Below, piece after piece: positions 46,669 to 55,649 of a stretch of DNA of 64,000 nucleotides; the stretch's first letter is position 1; the number at the start of each line of letters is the position of its first letter. The DNA is taken from assembly GCF_013409575.1 (NCBI RefSeq), contig NZ_JACCCY010000002.1, positions 682,001 through 746,000 on the forward strand. Direction: 5' to 3'. This DNA is from Macellibacteroides fermentans. Its GTDB lineage: Bacteria > Bacteroidota > Bacteroidia > Bacteroidales > Tannerellaceae. Made by a program: the position numbers and the translations under genes. The notes under the pieces are model-generated. The model did not search any database. It worked only from the letters and a program-made list of their open reading frames with translations, and was not told where the DNA came from.

Positions 46669-47361
46669 ATGAAAAACATAATCCTGATTATTAATATAAT
46701 GATATCCACTATTGGTTTTGATCAAAATGAAATATCGGGTTTTTATTCTATCGGTAGAGTTGCAAGAGGTATTGATTGTAACCTTTATTTGTATAATAAT
46801 GGCAATTACTATATTGAGCTTTCTGAGTTTCTTTCAAATGATATTGTTTTCGCTGTAGTTTTATCGTATGGTAAATTTTCATTAGTTAATAAAGAAGTAA
46901 TGCTTGTCGATGAAATTCATAACTTTAAAATTCGCTTGGTCGTAGACAATAAAGCCCTTATCGCAAAACAAGCTTTTAGCTTTTTAGTAAACAAGCGGTT
47001 TATTCGTAACGATTACGTTTATATGGAGGATTATGGGTCATATCGTTCCGATATAAATCCGCTACTGGTACAAAAGGAACATAAAAGCTATAACATATCT
47101 CATAATAAACTAATTCCTTTGTATCTGGGTGTATATGAGGATGGGCAAGGTTATAAGCTCTCCATACAACAAAACAACAAATATAAATTGGAATTCAAAG
47201 ATATTGTTCTTTCCGAAGGAAAGTGGTGTAGAAATACTAACGAGCTGGAACTAAAAGACATAAATTTAAGATGCTCTTTTTACCTTCTAATAGACAATAA
47301 AAAGCTAGTTAGTAATTTGTTGCTTGGAGATTATAAAAGCTTTTTACTTATTTATAAATGA
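46669..47361 (+). CDS. Exported protein of unknown function with an internal duplication
   Basis: A 230-residue AT-rich protein. A short hydrophobic N-terminus (MKNIILIINIMISTIGF) could be a signal peptide. Residues about 24-110 and 160-230 look like two copies of one beta-rich unit: G(F/V)Y, then NNGNYYIELSE versus QNNKYKLEFKD, then YGKFSL versus EGKWCR, then FKIRLVVDNKALI versus FYLLIDNKKLV. I do not recognise the family. It is followed 40 bases later by another exported protein. Its AT-rich codon use differs from the flanking housekeeping genes. Confidence 0.6.
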   Translation: MKNIILIINIMISTIGFDQNEISGFYSIGRVARGIDCNLYLYNNGNYYIELSEFLSNDIVFAVVLSYGKFSLVNKEVMLVDEIHNFKIRLVVDNKALIAKQAFSFLVNKRFIRNDYVYMEDYGSYRSDINPLLVQKEHKSYNISHNKLIPLYLGVYEDGQGYKLSIQQNNKYKLEFKDIVLSEGKWCRNTNELELKDINLRCSFYLLIDNKKLVSNLLLGDYKSFLLIYK

Positions 47362-47401
47362 ACGGTTAAACAAGATGAATAATGGAGATGTTATTTTAGT
47401 T

Positions 47402-48196
47402 ATGAAAAAATACATTATCTTTTTACTGGCAACTCTTTGGGGATTTGAAACCCATGGGCAACAATTATCAATAGAATTGTCTGTGGAATGGAAAAAAGAA
47501 GAAACAGAGATCTATCATAGGTTGAATAGTCCCAGCACTCCATTTCTGAAAATTGTGTTTAATAATTTATCTAATGATTCAATATATATACCAAAGATAT
47601 ATAAAAATAAATATTATATACCTCAGCTTTCAATAGGTGGTATACTAGGAATAAAAAGTTCTGGAGATAGAATAGTTAATTTAATAAGGTCCATTTCTCT
47701 TGATACAAAATGCAATGTCTTTATTGGGGGTACGGGTTTTAATACTGTAGAATGGGAGGTTTTGCCTGATTCCGTAGATTACTATTCAGAACATGGATAT
47801 GATGTAATTAATGAAATATTAGCTGATGTTTACAAGTATGTTTATCAACCGAAGGGAAATTTGACAGATATAAATGATTTAAGTCATATTATAACGGAAA
47901 AAAATATTATAAATGTATTGAAAGATAATTTTGTATTTTTACCTCCTAATTCTAAATATGTTGAATCTTATTCATTGGCAGGGTTTAAAATATTGGGGGG
48001 ATGTTATACTTTTTTGTTAACAGGGAGTGAAATAAAAGACTTTGTACATTTCGGTCCAACTCGAGACCCTCAGTTGCAAGATTGGGTATATTATGACGTT
48101 ATATTTCCGGATAAGATTAATAATTATCGTTTGTATAGAGGTGAATTTTATACCAATAAGGTGGATGTAACATTTAAAAAATCCCCGGATCTGTAG
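47402..48196 (+). CDS. Exported protein of unknown function
   Basis: A 264-residue protein. The start at 47402 gives a clean signal peptide (MKKYIIFLLATLWGFETHGQ); a longer frame from 47324 overlaps the previous gene and lacks one. The mature part starts with a beta-rich segment (LSIELSVEWKKEETEIYHR) and has NLSNDSIYIPKIYKN, a pattern seen in immunoglobulin-like exported Bacteroidetes proteins, but I cannot name a family. No lipobox. It is the middle gene of an AT-rich trio. Confidence 0.6.
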   Translation: MKKYIIFLLATLWGFETHGQQLSIELSVEWKKEETEIYHRLNSPSTPFLKIVFNNLSNDSIYIPKIYKNKYYIPQLSIGGILGIKSSGDRIVNLIRSISLDTKCNVFIGGTGFNTVEWEVLPDSVDYYSEHGYDVINEILADVYKYVYQPKGNLTDINDLSHIITEKNIINVLKDNFVFLPPNSKYVESYSLAGFKILGGCYTFLLTGSEIKDFVHFGPTRDPQLQDWVYYDVIFPDKINNYRLYRGEFYTNKVDVTFKKSPDL

Positions 48197-48213
48197 TCGA
48201 TAAATAAAGTTTT

Positions 48214-49134
48214 ATGAGAAAAGTTCTTTTAATCAATTTGCTTTTGTGGTTGTTTATAACAATTCATTCGCAGACTAAAATTGAGTTATGGGGGAAGTTC
48301 CTTCAGAATGGATTGCAAACTGAAGATTGGGTGTATGATGATTATGCTTGTTTCTTTTTGCGTGATTCTGTTTTATATACTTCATTGCTTCAGAAAGGTT
48401 TTTTATCGCAGATTGATCTGGGGAAAAAACATATTCAAAACAAATTAGGACCCATGCCAGCTATAAAAAAAGAGGGTGTCAGCGTTTATCCAATTTCTTT
48501 TATTCCTTATAGGGATGGTTTCCTGACTGTATATTTTAATATGGTTTATTTTATTGATAGTAACGGAAAAAAACTGTTTTTTAGGACTGCAGATCAAGAG
48601 ACGATTGAGCAAATATTACCAGCAAAGTCGGGTAACATAATACTGCATTGTTCCACTTTAAGTGGATCAAAAATGGTTCTTATAGAGGGCTCTGGAGCAA
48701 TTTTATACCAGTTGCCACTTGATCTTTATTATATACCAGGTTTTAGTTGGTGGCCCGAAGGTGATACTCTAAAAACAGAATATTTTGACATAAAAATAGA
48801 AGAGAAGAGGTTGCTTAAATTGAATGAAAAGGAACATGCTATTTTAGATAAATCCGGCGAACATGTAATCGGATACTATAATAATTTCTTTTTCCTCTTT
48901 TCTAAACACAGATCTAATAAATTAATTCTTAGAAACAGTGATACATTATCACAGATTAAGGAAATAACTCTTCCGGAAGAGGTGGCCCACTTGATTAAAA
49001 GGACAAGATCCTATAAAGAAGAAATGGAGTATACTCCAATGATGAGAATTATTTCTCTCAATAACAGCCGACACTTTATCGTTTTTTCGTGTGATGGCTT
49101 TTTGTATATGTATGCGTTAACTATAAATTGGTAA
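48214..49134 (+). CDS. Exported protein of unknown function, possibly beta-propeller-like
   Basis: A 306-residue protein with a signal peptide (MRKVLLINLLLWLFITIHSQ). The mature part has repeated strand-turn patterns such as YDDYACFFLRDSVLYTSLL, GFLTVYFNMVYFIDSNGKKLF and SRHFIVFSCDGFLYMYAL, which suggest a propeller, without a family match I can name. It lies 17 bases after the previous gene and ends the trio. Confidence 0.6.
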   Translation: MRKVLLINLLLWLFITIHSQTKIELWGKFLQNGLQTEDWVYDDYACFFLRDSVLYTSLLQKGFLSQIDLGKKHIQNKLGPMPAIKKEGVSVYPISFIPYRDGFLTVYFNMVYFIDSNGKKLFFRTADQETIEQILPAKSGNIILHCSTLSGSKMVLIEGSGAILYQLPLDLYYIPGFSWWPEGDTLKTEYFDIKIEEKRLLKLNEKEHAILDKSGEHVIGYYNNFFFLFSKHRSNKLILRNSDTLSQIKEITLPEEVAHLIKRTRSYKEEMEYTPMMRIISLNNSRHFIVFSCDGFLYMYALTINW

Positions 49135-49295
49135 TATCTCTTTTTTATTTGGCAGAGAGGAGGGCACAAATATACAAATTAGTACCTCGTAAATTTAGTC
49201 AGTGTACATCTATCAATAGAAAACCTGGAGTTGTAAGTGTTTCACCATTTGCCAATACTTAATTTACTAAAATCCTTTTAAAAGTAATAAATATT

Positions 49296-49348
49296 AGATT
49301 ATTTCGTTAGTGTTATTATAGTAAGTGATTGTCAATCAGAAATAATCT
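49296..49348. promoter_or_regulatory. Inverted repeats upstream of the GH29 gene
   Basis: AGATTATTTC (49296-49305) pairs with GAAATAATCT (49339-49348), and the palindrome TGATTGTCAATCA (49326-49338) lies between. They are 41-93 bases before the fucosidase ATG. They could be an operator or leader structure; no TAnnTTTG box was found nearby. Confidence 0.35.
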
Positions 49349-49388
49349 ATCAATATAAAAATGTGTATTTAACTTTATACTATAACGA

Positions 49389-51125
49389 ATGAAAAAGTTT
49401 TTTGATATAATTGTATTGTGCGTTATTGTTATATTTATCTTTCCATCGTGTTCCAAAAATCAAGATTTTGATTTAGAGATTGAAACTGATAAACAAAAAT
49501 GGTGGGATGAAGCTAAGTTTGGAATGTTTATACATTTTGGGGTGTATTCAGTTCCAGCAGGTCGATTTGTTGGTACAGATTTAGATGGGGTTACATATAC
49601 CTCCAATGAATCTAGTACAGCAAATGGAGTTGGTGCTGAATGGCTTATGTTTACTTCAAGAATTCCAAGAGAAACATATAAACTATACGCAAATAGCTTT
49701 ACTTGTAGTAATTTCAATGCTGATGAAATCGCAATGTTGGCTAAGTCTGCAGGAATGAAATATTTGGTTATTACAATTAAGCACCACGATGGATTTGTTA
49801 TGTATCCAACAAAATTTACCGAATGGAATATAGCAAATAGTGCAGCTAAGGGGAAAGATATAATTAATGAAATTCAAAATGCATGTGTGAGAAATGGACT
49901 CAAATTTGGAGTTTATTTTTCTCAAAACATAGATTGGATGGCTGAAGGTTCTTATGGTGAAGTCCCGGAAATTAATGGATACTATGATGATCACTCAAAA
50001 TATGATTTGTATACTGAGAATTTAATAAATGAATTTGTTAACAGATATCCTAACATTGATTTGATTTGGTGGGATGGATATCATGCAAATAGTAATGAGG
50101 TTGTTGCTAATTTATTTAAGAATGCAGCCCTTTCTGTTAGACCGAATATTATTTTTAATGATAGACTATACAGTAAACATGAAGGAGACTATATTACCCC
50201 AGAAATGAACCTCAATTTACCTATTCAAAAATTTCAAAGATTTGAATTATGCAACTCTATAAATAAAAAAAGCTGGGGATATAGCGAATCTGTTCATCAG
50301 CAGTATTATATGTCTGCTAAAGAAATTATAGTTAATTTATTGAGATGTATTCAATATGGTGGGAATATGTTGCTGAATGTTGGTCCAAAAGCAGATGGGA
50401 GCATTCCCCATTCGCAAACGGCTCCACTTAGAGAAGCTGGAGAAATAATTCATAAAATGGGGGGAGTATATAAGTCAAATAGTTTAAAACAATTGTATGG
50501 ACAACATAATTGCATTTGCCGATATACGGAAGAAAACGGTCAAACTATCTTATATGTGACAAAAATGCCGGGTGTTGATGTTACTGAAATTAACGTGACC
50601 GGAATTAATAACAGTATTTCATCAGTAAAGACAAACCACACAGTGACTAAAGTTGGTAATACAATTACGATAAAGGGGCTTAAAGGTGATTTTGATACGG
50701 CTCGTATTCAACTGGTTGGTGAAATTGATTGCTATGATGCTGGGATTAACTTGCCTTGTGTTGGCGTGATTTCACCATTATCAGCCTATGCAAACGGAGA
50801 GTTAGGAGTAGGACTAGGGGATGAAGATCAATTTATGTATACAAATTGGCGTGGAAATTATTCAGGATCAATTGAATATATGTTTAATGTTATAGAGGAA
50901 AAATCCTATAAAATATCTGTTTATACTGCAGAAATGAGTAATTATGAAATTACAATTGAAATTGATGGAGTGAAATATCCTAAAAATATTTCTTTAGGAT
51001 ATCAACGTCATAAATCCACGATAATAGATGCTATAAGCTTATCAAAAGGAAGCCATGTAATCAAGTTAACAATATCTTCTGATGAAGAAAAGTGGGCTAA
51101 TTTTTATGGAATTGAATTTGAATAA
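49389..51125 (+). CDS. Alpha-L-fucosidase, GH29, lipoprotein
   Basis: A 578-residue surface or periplasmic glycosidase that removes terminal alpha-L-fucose, for example from mucin or milk glycans. It has a lipobox (IFPSC, Cys21). The catalytic barrel begins WWDEAKFGMFIHFGVYSVPAG, has HHDGFVMYPTKFTEWN and the nucleophile Asp229 in IDLIWWDGYH. After a middle beta domain, residues about 445-578 form a carbohydrate-binding-like sandwich (GSIEYMFNVIEEKSYKISVY). It is AT-rich, like the trio before it, and has no SusC/SusD partner here. Confidence 0.92.
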   Translation: MKKFFDIIVLCVIVIFIFPSCSKNQDFDLEIETDKQKWWDEAKFGMFIHFGVYSVPAGRFVGTDLDGVTYTSNESSTANGVGAEWLMFTSRIPRETYKLYANSFTCSNFNADEIAMLAKSAGMKYLVITIKHHDGFVMYPTKFTEWNIANSAAKGKDIINEIQNACVRNGLKFGVYFSQNIDWMAEGSYGEVPEINGYYDDHSKYDLYTENLINEFVNRYPNIDLIWWDGYHANSNEVVANLFKNAALSVRPNIIFNDRLYSKHEGDYITPEMNLNLPIQKFQRFELCNSINKKSWGYSESVHQQYYMSAKEIIVNLLRCIQYGGNMLLNVGPKADGSIPHSQTAPLREAGEIIHKMGGVYKSNSLKQLYGQHNCICRYTEENGQTILYVTKMPGVDVTEINVTGINNSISSVKTNHTVTKVGNTITIKGLKGDFDTARIQLVGEIDCYDAGINLPCVGVISPLSAYANGELGVGLGDEDQFMYTNWRGNYSGSIEYMFNVIEEKSYKISVYTAEMSNYEITIEIDGVKYPKNISLGYQRHKSTIIDAISLSKGSHVIKLTISSDEEKWANFYGIEFE

Positions 51126-51188
51126 ATAACAAGCTCTTATTATTGTAATGGATAAGAGTAAATTAGAATTAAAATTATTATAAACCTA

Positions 51189-51214
51189 ACATACCGGTAA
51201 TATTACCGGTATGT
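51189..51214. repeat. 26-bp perfect palindrome between convergent genes
   Basis: ACATACCGGTAAT and its exact complement meet without a loop. It sits between the GH29 stop (51125) and the cvfB stop (51264). There is no U tract on either side. It may be a bidirectional terminator element or a protein-binding site. Confidence 0.7.
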
Positions 51215-51263
51215 AGAAGTTTAAAATTTGAAATAACTATTATTTTGCAGAAGTATCTTCTGT

Positions 51264-52094
51264 CTATATAAGTCGTATACCTGTGGGTTCAATGGAGATA
51301 AGCTTCTTTTTGTACAATGCACCGATGGCTTGTTTGAAGCTCTTTTTGCTGCATCCAAACAGACTGTATATTTCTTCAGCAGGTGATTTATCGTGAACCG
51401 GCAGAAACCCGTTCTGAACTTTAAGTGCATCCAGAATAATACCGGCAATGCCTTCCACCTTTTCGTATCCAAGACGGGTAAGACTCACATCGATCTTCTC
51501 GTCTTCGCGTACCTCTTTTATATATCCTTTAAGATGTTCGCCTCTTTCCAGACGGCGGTAGATTTCGTTATGATATACGAGTCCCCAGTGCAGATTATTG
51601 ATAATTACCTTGTATCCAATCTCAGTCTCGTCGGCCACCAACAGATCCACCTCCTGATTAAATTCATAAACGGGAGGTACATTATCCAGAAATTTATCCA
51701 CACGGGCAGAAGCAACGATACGCTTGGTAACATGATCCAGATGTACATACACCAAATACCATTTCCCTTCACGCATGGGCATTTTTTGTTCGCGGAAAGG
51801 AACCAGCAGATCCTTCATAAGTCCCCATTCCAAAAAAGCCCCCATATCATTTACCGATTTACATTCCATCCACTGGAACTCACCAACAACAGCAAGCGGC
51901 TTTGCCGTTGTGGCAATAATCCGACCCTCGTTATCGTGATAAATAAAAACCTCTACCTCGTCGCCCGGCTTTACATTTCGCGGAACGTAACGAGCCGGAA
52001 GCAGAATTTCCAAATCGTCTCCGCCATCCAGATAAACTCCAAAATCGAGGTCTTTTACTATTTTCAGTGTGTTATATTTGCCTATTTCAACCAT
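51264..52094 (-). CDS. cvfB: CvfB-like S1-domain RNA-binding protein
   Basis: A 276-residue cytoplasmic protein from the ATG at 52094 (MVEIGKYNTLKIVKDLDFG). Tandem S1-like domains occupy residues about 1-215 (FGVYLDGGDDLEILLPARYVP; MGAFLEWGLMKDLLVPFREQ), and a C-terminal winged-helix region (about 220-276) carries SAEEIYSLFGCSKKSFKQAIGALYKK-like residues. CvfB/YitL proteins bind RNA and affect virulence-gene expression in staphylococci; the role here is unknown. It is divergent from the polysaccharide operon. Confidence 0.9.
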   Translation of the reverse strand: MVEIGKYNTLKIVKDLDFGVYLDGGDDLEILLPARYVPRNVKPGDEVEVFIYHDNEGRIIATTAKPLAVVGEFQWMECKSVNDMGAFLEWGLMKDLLVPFREQKMPMREGKWYLVYVHLDHVTKRIVASARVDKFLDNVPPVYEFNQEVDLLVADETEIGYKVIINNLHWGLVYHNEIYRRLERGEHLKGYIKEVREDEKIDVSLTRLGYEKVEGIAGIILDALKVQNGFLPVHDKSPAEEIYSLFGCSKKSFKQAIGALYKKKLISIEPTGIRLI

Positions 52095-52111
52095 ATACGA
52101 ATTCTTTTGTA

Positions 52112-52119
52112 CAAATGTA
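52112..52119 (-). promoter_or_regulatory. -7 box of cvfB
   Basis: The minus strand reads TACATTTG, an exact TAnnTTTG match, 18 bases before the ATG at 52094. It also argues against starts further upstream. Confidence 0.5.
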
Positions 52120-52192
52120 CGTATTAATTCACGATTCCTCCTCTGGATTAGTGCTAAAATTAGTTTTAACTGCGGCAATATATCAAAAATTG

Positions 52193-52240
52193 CATCGTTA
52201 TATAGGTTGTAAAACGGTTAACGATGTTTAAAAACCGTTT
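52193..52240 (+). promoter_or_regulatory. Two mutually exclusive hairpins before the polysaccharide operon
   Basis: CATCGTTA (52193-52200) can pair with TAACGATG (52219-52226), while AAACGGTT (52212-52219) can pair with AACCGTTT (52233-52240). The pairs share position 52219 and overlap, so only one forms at a time. They lie 40-87 bases before the Wza ATG. No U tract follows, and the promoter was not located, so attenuation is only a possibility. Confidence 0.4.
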
Positions 52241-52279
52241 ATAGAAATCAATATATCCGACTTAATTAAATGAACTGAT

Positions 52280-53107
52280 ATGAATTTGAAATTAGCACCG
52301 TTCGCTTTGTGCCTTTATGTGCTTTGCGCGTGTTCGACACCGAAAAACATTACCTATTTTCAGGATTTGAATAATCCGGATAAACAATCCATCACGCAAC
52401 AAAACAATCAGTTTGTACCCCGAATTTGTGTAGGTGATTTACTTACGATAACCGTTTCGGCCCTCGATCCGGCAGCTGTAGCACCCTTTAACCTGCCTGT
52501 AGTATCTTATCCAAAGCAGACCGAACAGATGTTTAACGGAACCAAGGAGATAGGAACATCGCAGGCCATGCAAACCTATACGGTAGATTCGGAAGGAAAT
52601 ATTAATTTTCCCGTAGTTGGAAAATTGAAGTTGGCCGACAAAACGAAACAGGAGGCTGTGGATTTGTTGGAAAATAAAATCTCCGAACTGGTAAAGGATC
52701 CTATTGTTAATATCCAGATTATCAACTTTAAAGTAACCGTATTGGGCGAAGTTTTAAAGCCTGGAACCTATCCGGTTAATTCGGACCGGGTAACAGTTCT
52801 TGATGCTCTGGGATTAGCCAGCGACCTTACGATTCACGGCAATCGTACCAATGTAAAGGTTATTCGCGATAATAATGGAAAACAGGAGGTGGTTACTTTC
52901 GATTTAACAAAATCTGATTTCTTTTCGTCTCCCTATTTTTACCTGCAACAGAATGATATCGTATATGTAGAACCTAATGATAAACGAAAAACACAGGCAC
53001 GCTATAGCCAGACAGACCAAGTGGATCTTTCCGTAATAACGGCAATAACCTCTTCTATCTCTGTGATAGCCAGTGTGATTGTCTCCATTATCGCAGTAAA
53101 TAAATAA
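52280..53107 (+). CDS. Polysaccharide export outer-membrane lipoprotein (Wza type)
   Basis: A 275-residue outer-membrane exporter subunit. The lipobox is YVLCAC (Cys18). A PES domain (CVGDLLTITVSALDPAAV; about 45-150) and an SLBB domain (FKVTVLGEVLKPGTYPV; about 155-230) follow, and a hydrophobic C-terminus ends the protein. It is the first gene of the operon, 28 bases before the Wzc-like gene. A three-codon frame (ATG AAC TGA) sits just before the start. Confidence 0.94.
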   Translation: MNLKLAPFALCLYVLCACSTPKNITYFQDLNNPDKQSITQQNNQFVPRICVGDLLTITVSALDPAAVAPFNLPVVSYPKQTEQMFNGTKEIGTSQAMQTYTVDSEGNINFPVVGKLKLADKTKQEAVDLLENKISELVKDPIVNIQIINFKVTVLGEVLKPGTYPVNSDRVTVLDALGLASDLTIHGNRTNVKVIRDNNGKQEVVTFDLTKSDFFSSPYFYLQQNDIVYVEPNDKRKTQARYSQTDQVDLSVITAITSSISVIASVIVSIIAVNK

Positions 53108-53135
53108 AAGATATCAAATTTAAAATATATTAAAG

Positions 53136-54713
53136 ATGGGAAATTTTTCCTCCGACAAGATAGGACAGCTCTTCGCTTCTCTTACGAAGAAGGATGTAAG
53201 AATGTACAAGTATGGCTTCTTTTTACTGCTGGTTGTAATTTTTGCCTTGTCTGTAGTTTACATAATGATTACAACTCCGGTATACCAAATACAGGCCAAT
53301 GTGCTTATTAAGGATGAAGCCGAGAAAAGCAGTGCGGGTATGTCGTCCATGCTTAAAGGCTTTTCGTTTGGCGGGTTTCTGAGTGCTGGTGGCGGCAGTG
53401 TGGATGATGAGTTGTTGCTGATGAATTCTTATTCGCTGGTAAAAGATGTGGTAAAAGAGTTGCAGTTGAATGTGTCTTATACTTCGACCGATTTTGTTAA
53501 GAAGACAGATTACTATGGAAAGACCCCTATCCAGCTTGTTTTTTCTGATAGCCTGGCATCTTCTTTTCTTAAAAACAAAATTTCCTTTAAACTGACGTCT
53601 GCAGGTACAGGTAAGATCAAAATTATTGCCAAACAGGGATGGTCTAAACTTCGTGAAGTTACCGTATCTCAATTTCCATATGAACTGAAGCTGGATGAGG
53701 GTACTTTCCGATTCGAAACAACCCCTCATTTCTCGTTCAATACGTTTAAGAACCTGCGGATCAACTTTAGTGGATACGACTGGACCACCGAATCCTTCCT
53801 GAAAAGCCTGGTTATTAAGATTGCAGAGAAAAAATCCAACGGTATCTACCTGGCTATTCAAGAAACCAATGTGCAACGAGGTAAGCATTTTCTGAATAAA
53901 ATAATCGCATTGTATAATGACAGAGGTATCGACCAGAAGAATATATCGGCTCAGCGCACCGCCTCATTTCTTGAGGAACGTATTGCTTTGAATTCGAAAG
54001 AACTGTCGGATGTGGAACATTATATTGAAAAGTTTAAAAAAGAAAACAATATCACTGATATTGAGGTTGAGGCTAAAATCCTGATAGAAAAGAATGGCGA
54101 TTTTAAGGAGAAGTTAATCGACTCAGAGATTCAGTATGCTACAGTTCAGCTGATAGAAGACTTCCTCAAAGCTCCGGAAAACAGATATGCCATGGCTCCG
54201 CTGAACCTTGGTATTACAGAGAAGACAGCTGCCGAAGGACTTCAGCAGTATAATAACTTCTTGCTTGAAAGAGAAAAGTTGCTTCAAACAACCAAGGGTG
54301 ACAACCCGGCTGTATTGATGCTTAACAAGCAGATCGATCTGTTACGCGAGAATGTGCTTGAAACATTTAAAAGCATCAAAGCGGGTTTCGATGTGGCTAG
54401 AAACGACCTTAAAAAACAGGAAAGGGAATTTATCTCACGTATTGGCGATATGCCAACCCAGGAACGTTTGTATCTGGACATAAAACGTCAGCAGGTAATT
54501 AAATCGGAACTTTACCTGTTCTTACTGCAACAAAAAGAAGAAAACGCGATGACAATGGCACGGTCTATGCCACGGGCTCAGATTATCGATGCAGCTTACA
54601 GTCTGCTTGACCCGGTAAAGCCCAATCCTCTGTTTGTGTTTTCAATTGCCCTGATCATTGCCTTCTTTATTCCGGTAATAGTTATTGCCTATAAAGTGTT
54701 GGTGAAAAATTAA
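53136..54713 (+). CDS. Wzz/Wzc-like polysaccharide chain-length protein without a kinase domain
   Basis: A 525-residue inner-membrane protein. Two helices (residues about 27-48 and 498-520) flank a large periplasmic domain with long coiled coils (about 280-470). The Wzz motif PVYQIQANVLIKD is near the N-terminus, and the GumC-like GDMPTQERLYLDIKRQQVI near the C-terminus. The protein ends right after TM2, so the cytoplasmic tyrosine kinase of true Wzc proteins is missing and no separate kinase gene is nearby. It should set chain length with the Wza partner. Confidence 0.93.
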   Translation: MGNFSSDKIGQLFASLTKKDVRMYKYGFFLLLVVIFALSVVYIMITTPVYQIQANVLIKDEAEKSSAGMSSMLKGFSFGGFLSAGGGSVDDELLLMNSYSLVKDVVKELQLNVSYTSTDFVKKTDYYGKTPIQLVFSDSLASSFLKNKISFKLTSAGTGKIKIIAKQGWSKLREVTVSQFPYELKLDEGTFRFETTPHFSFNTFKNLRINFSGYDWTTESFLKSLVIKIAEKKSNGIYLAIQETNVQRGKHFLNKIIALYNDRGIDQKNISAQRTASFLEERIALNSKELSDVEHYIEKFKKENNITDIEVEAKILIEKNGDFKEKLIDSEIQYATVQLIEDFLKAPENRYAMAPLNLGITEKTAAEGLQQYNNFLLEREKLLQTTKGDNPAVLMLNKQIDLLRENVLETFKSIKAGFDVARNDLKKQEREFISRIGDMPTQERLYLDIKRQQVIKSELYLFLLQQKEENAMTMARSMPRAQIIDAAYSLLDPVKPNPLFVFSIALIIAFFIPVIVIAYKVLVKN

Positions 54714-54716
54714 GAT

Positions 54717-55649
54717 ATGAGGCTTATTATACCAAAGATAAGTAATTTTCATCATGTTTCACTGTATGTGTGCGACGAGTTTATCAGTACTATAGACGCA
54801 TTACAGGTTGGTGAAATCTGCTCTACCCATAGGGTATTGGACAAGCTGTTGCTAAAATATCTGCAATATGGTTCGATGCCCTCATGGAACAAGAACGGTT
54901 CGGCATGTTTTTCTATTGCAATGGGGATTGATTCCATCCCGGGAGTGAATACCCTATTGCAATCAAATCTCCGTATTTTGTATTTGTTTGATGCCTGGCC
55001 GGACAAACATACACGTATCGAAAAAATAGTTAAGCATTTGAAGATCGATTTGCTGTTGGTAAGTTCGTCGCAATCGGCTTCCATGTTACAAGTACGTCTG
55101 CCCCGCACCAAAGTATTGTTTTGTCCGGAGGCATGTAAAGTTGAGGAGTATAAATGCAAGCCGCTTATTGATAGAAAAATTGACCTGTTGCAGTTGGGTA
55201 GGCGTTACGAACCTGTGCATAAAGCTTTGATAACAGATTCGGGTCTTAATTATTTGTATCAAAAAGAATCAGGATCACTTACTTTCGCCTCGCAGGATTT
55301 ATTGAAGCAAGGATTTGCCGATTCGAAGCTATCCCTTTGTTTTCCTAAAACGATGACCCATCCAGTCGAATCCGGTGGCGTAGAAACGGTTACAAACCGA
55401 TATTTCCAATCTATGGCATCTAAATGTCTGGTTATTGGTAAGGCTCCACAGGAGTTGATGCAGATATTCGGCTATAATCCGGTAGTAGAACTTGATTTGA
55501 AAGATCCGTTGGGGCATGTAAAGAAGATCCTTGACAATATGACTGATTACGAGTCGTTTATAGAACATAATTATACCATATTAAAGAGAGATCATACCTG
55601 GTTGAACAGATGGTTGTTTATCCGGAATGAAATAAATAAATTATCCTGA
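54717..55649 (+). CDS. Glycosyltransferase, divergent GT-B type
   Basis: A 310-residue soluble protein, probably a glycosyltransferase. The C-terminal part is the recognisable one: KIDLLQLGRRYEPVHKAL, then VESGGVETVTNRYFQSMASKCLVIGKAPQEL, as in Glyco_trans_1_2/CgeB-like enzymes. The N-terminal half is poorly conserved. It starts 3 bases after the Wzc-like gene and overlaps the flippase start by one base (TGATG). The sugar added is unknown. Confidence 0.75.
   Translation: MRLIIPKISNFHHVSLYVCDEFISTIDALQVGEICSTHRVLDKLLLKYLQYGSMPSWNKNGSACFSIAMGIDSIPGVNTLLQSNLRILYLFDAWPDKHTRIEKIVKHLKIDLLLVSSSQSASMLQVRLPRTKVLFCPEACKVEEYKCKPLIDRKIDLLQLGRRYEPVHKALITDSGLNYLYQKESGSLTFASQDLLKQGFADSKLSLCFPKTMTHPVESGGVETVTNRYFQSMASKCLVIGKAPQELMQIFGYNPVVELDLKDPLGHVKKILDNMTDYESFIEHNYTILKRDHTWLNRWLFIRNEINKLS

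Noticed and set aside
47324-47401. Upstream start of the second unknown exported protein
   Set aside because: It overlaps the previous gene and would bury the signal peptide that begins at 47402.
53136-54713. Full Wzc tyrosine autokinase
   Set aside because: The protein ends after the second membrane helix, with no Walker motifs or tyrosine tail.
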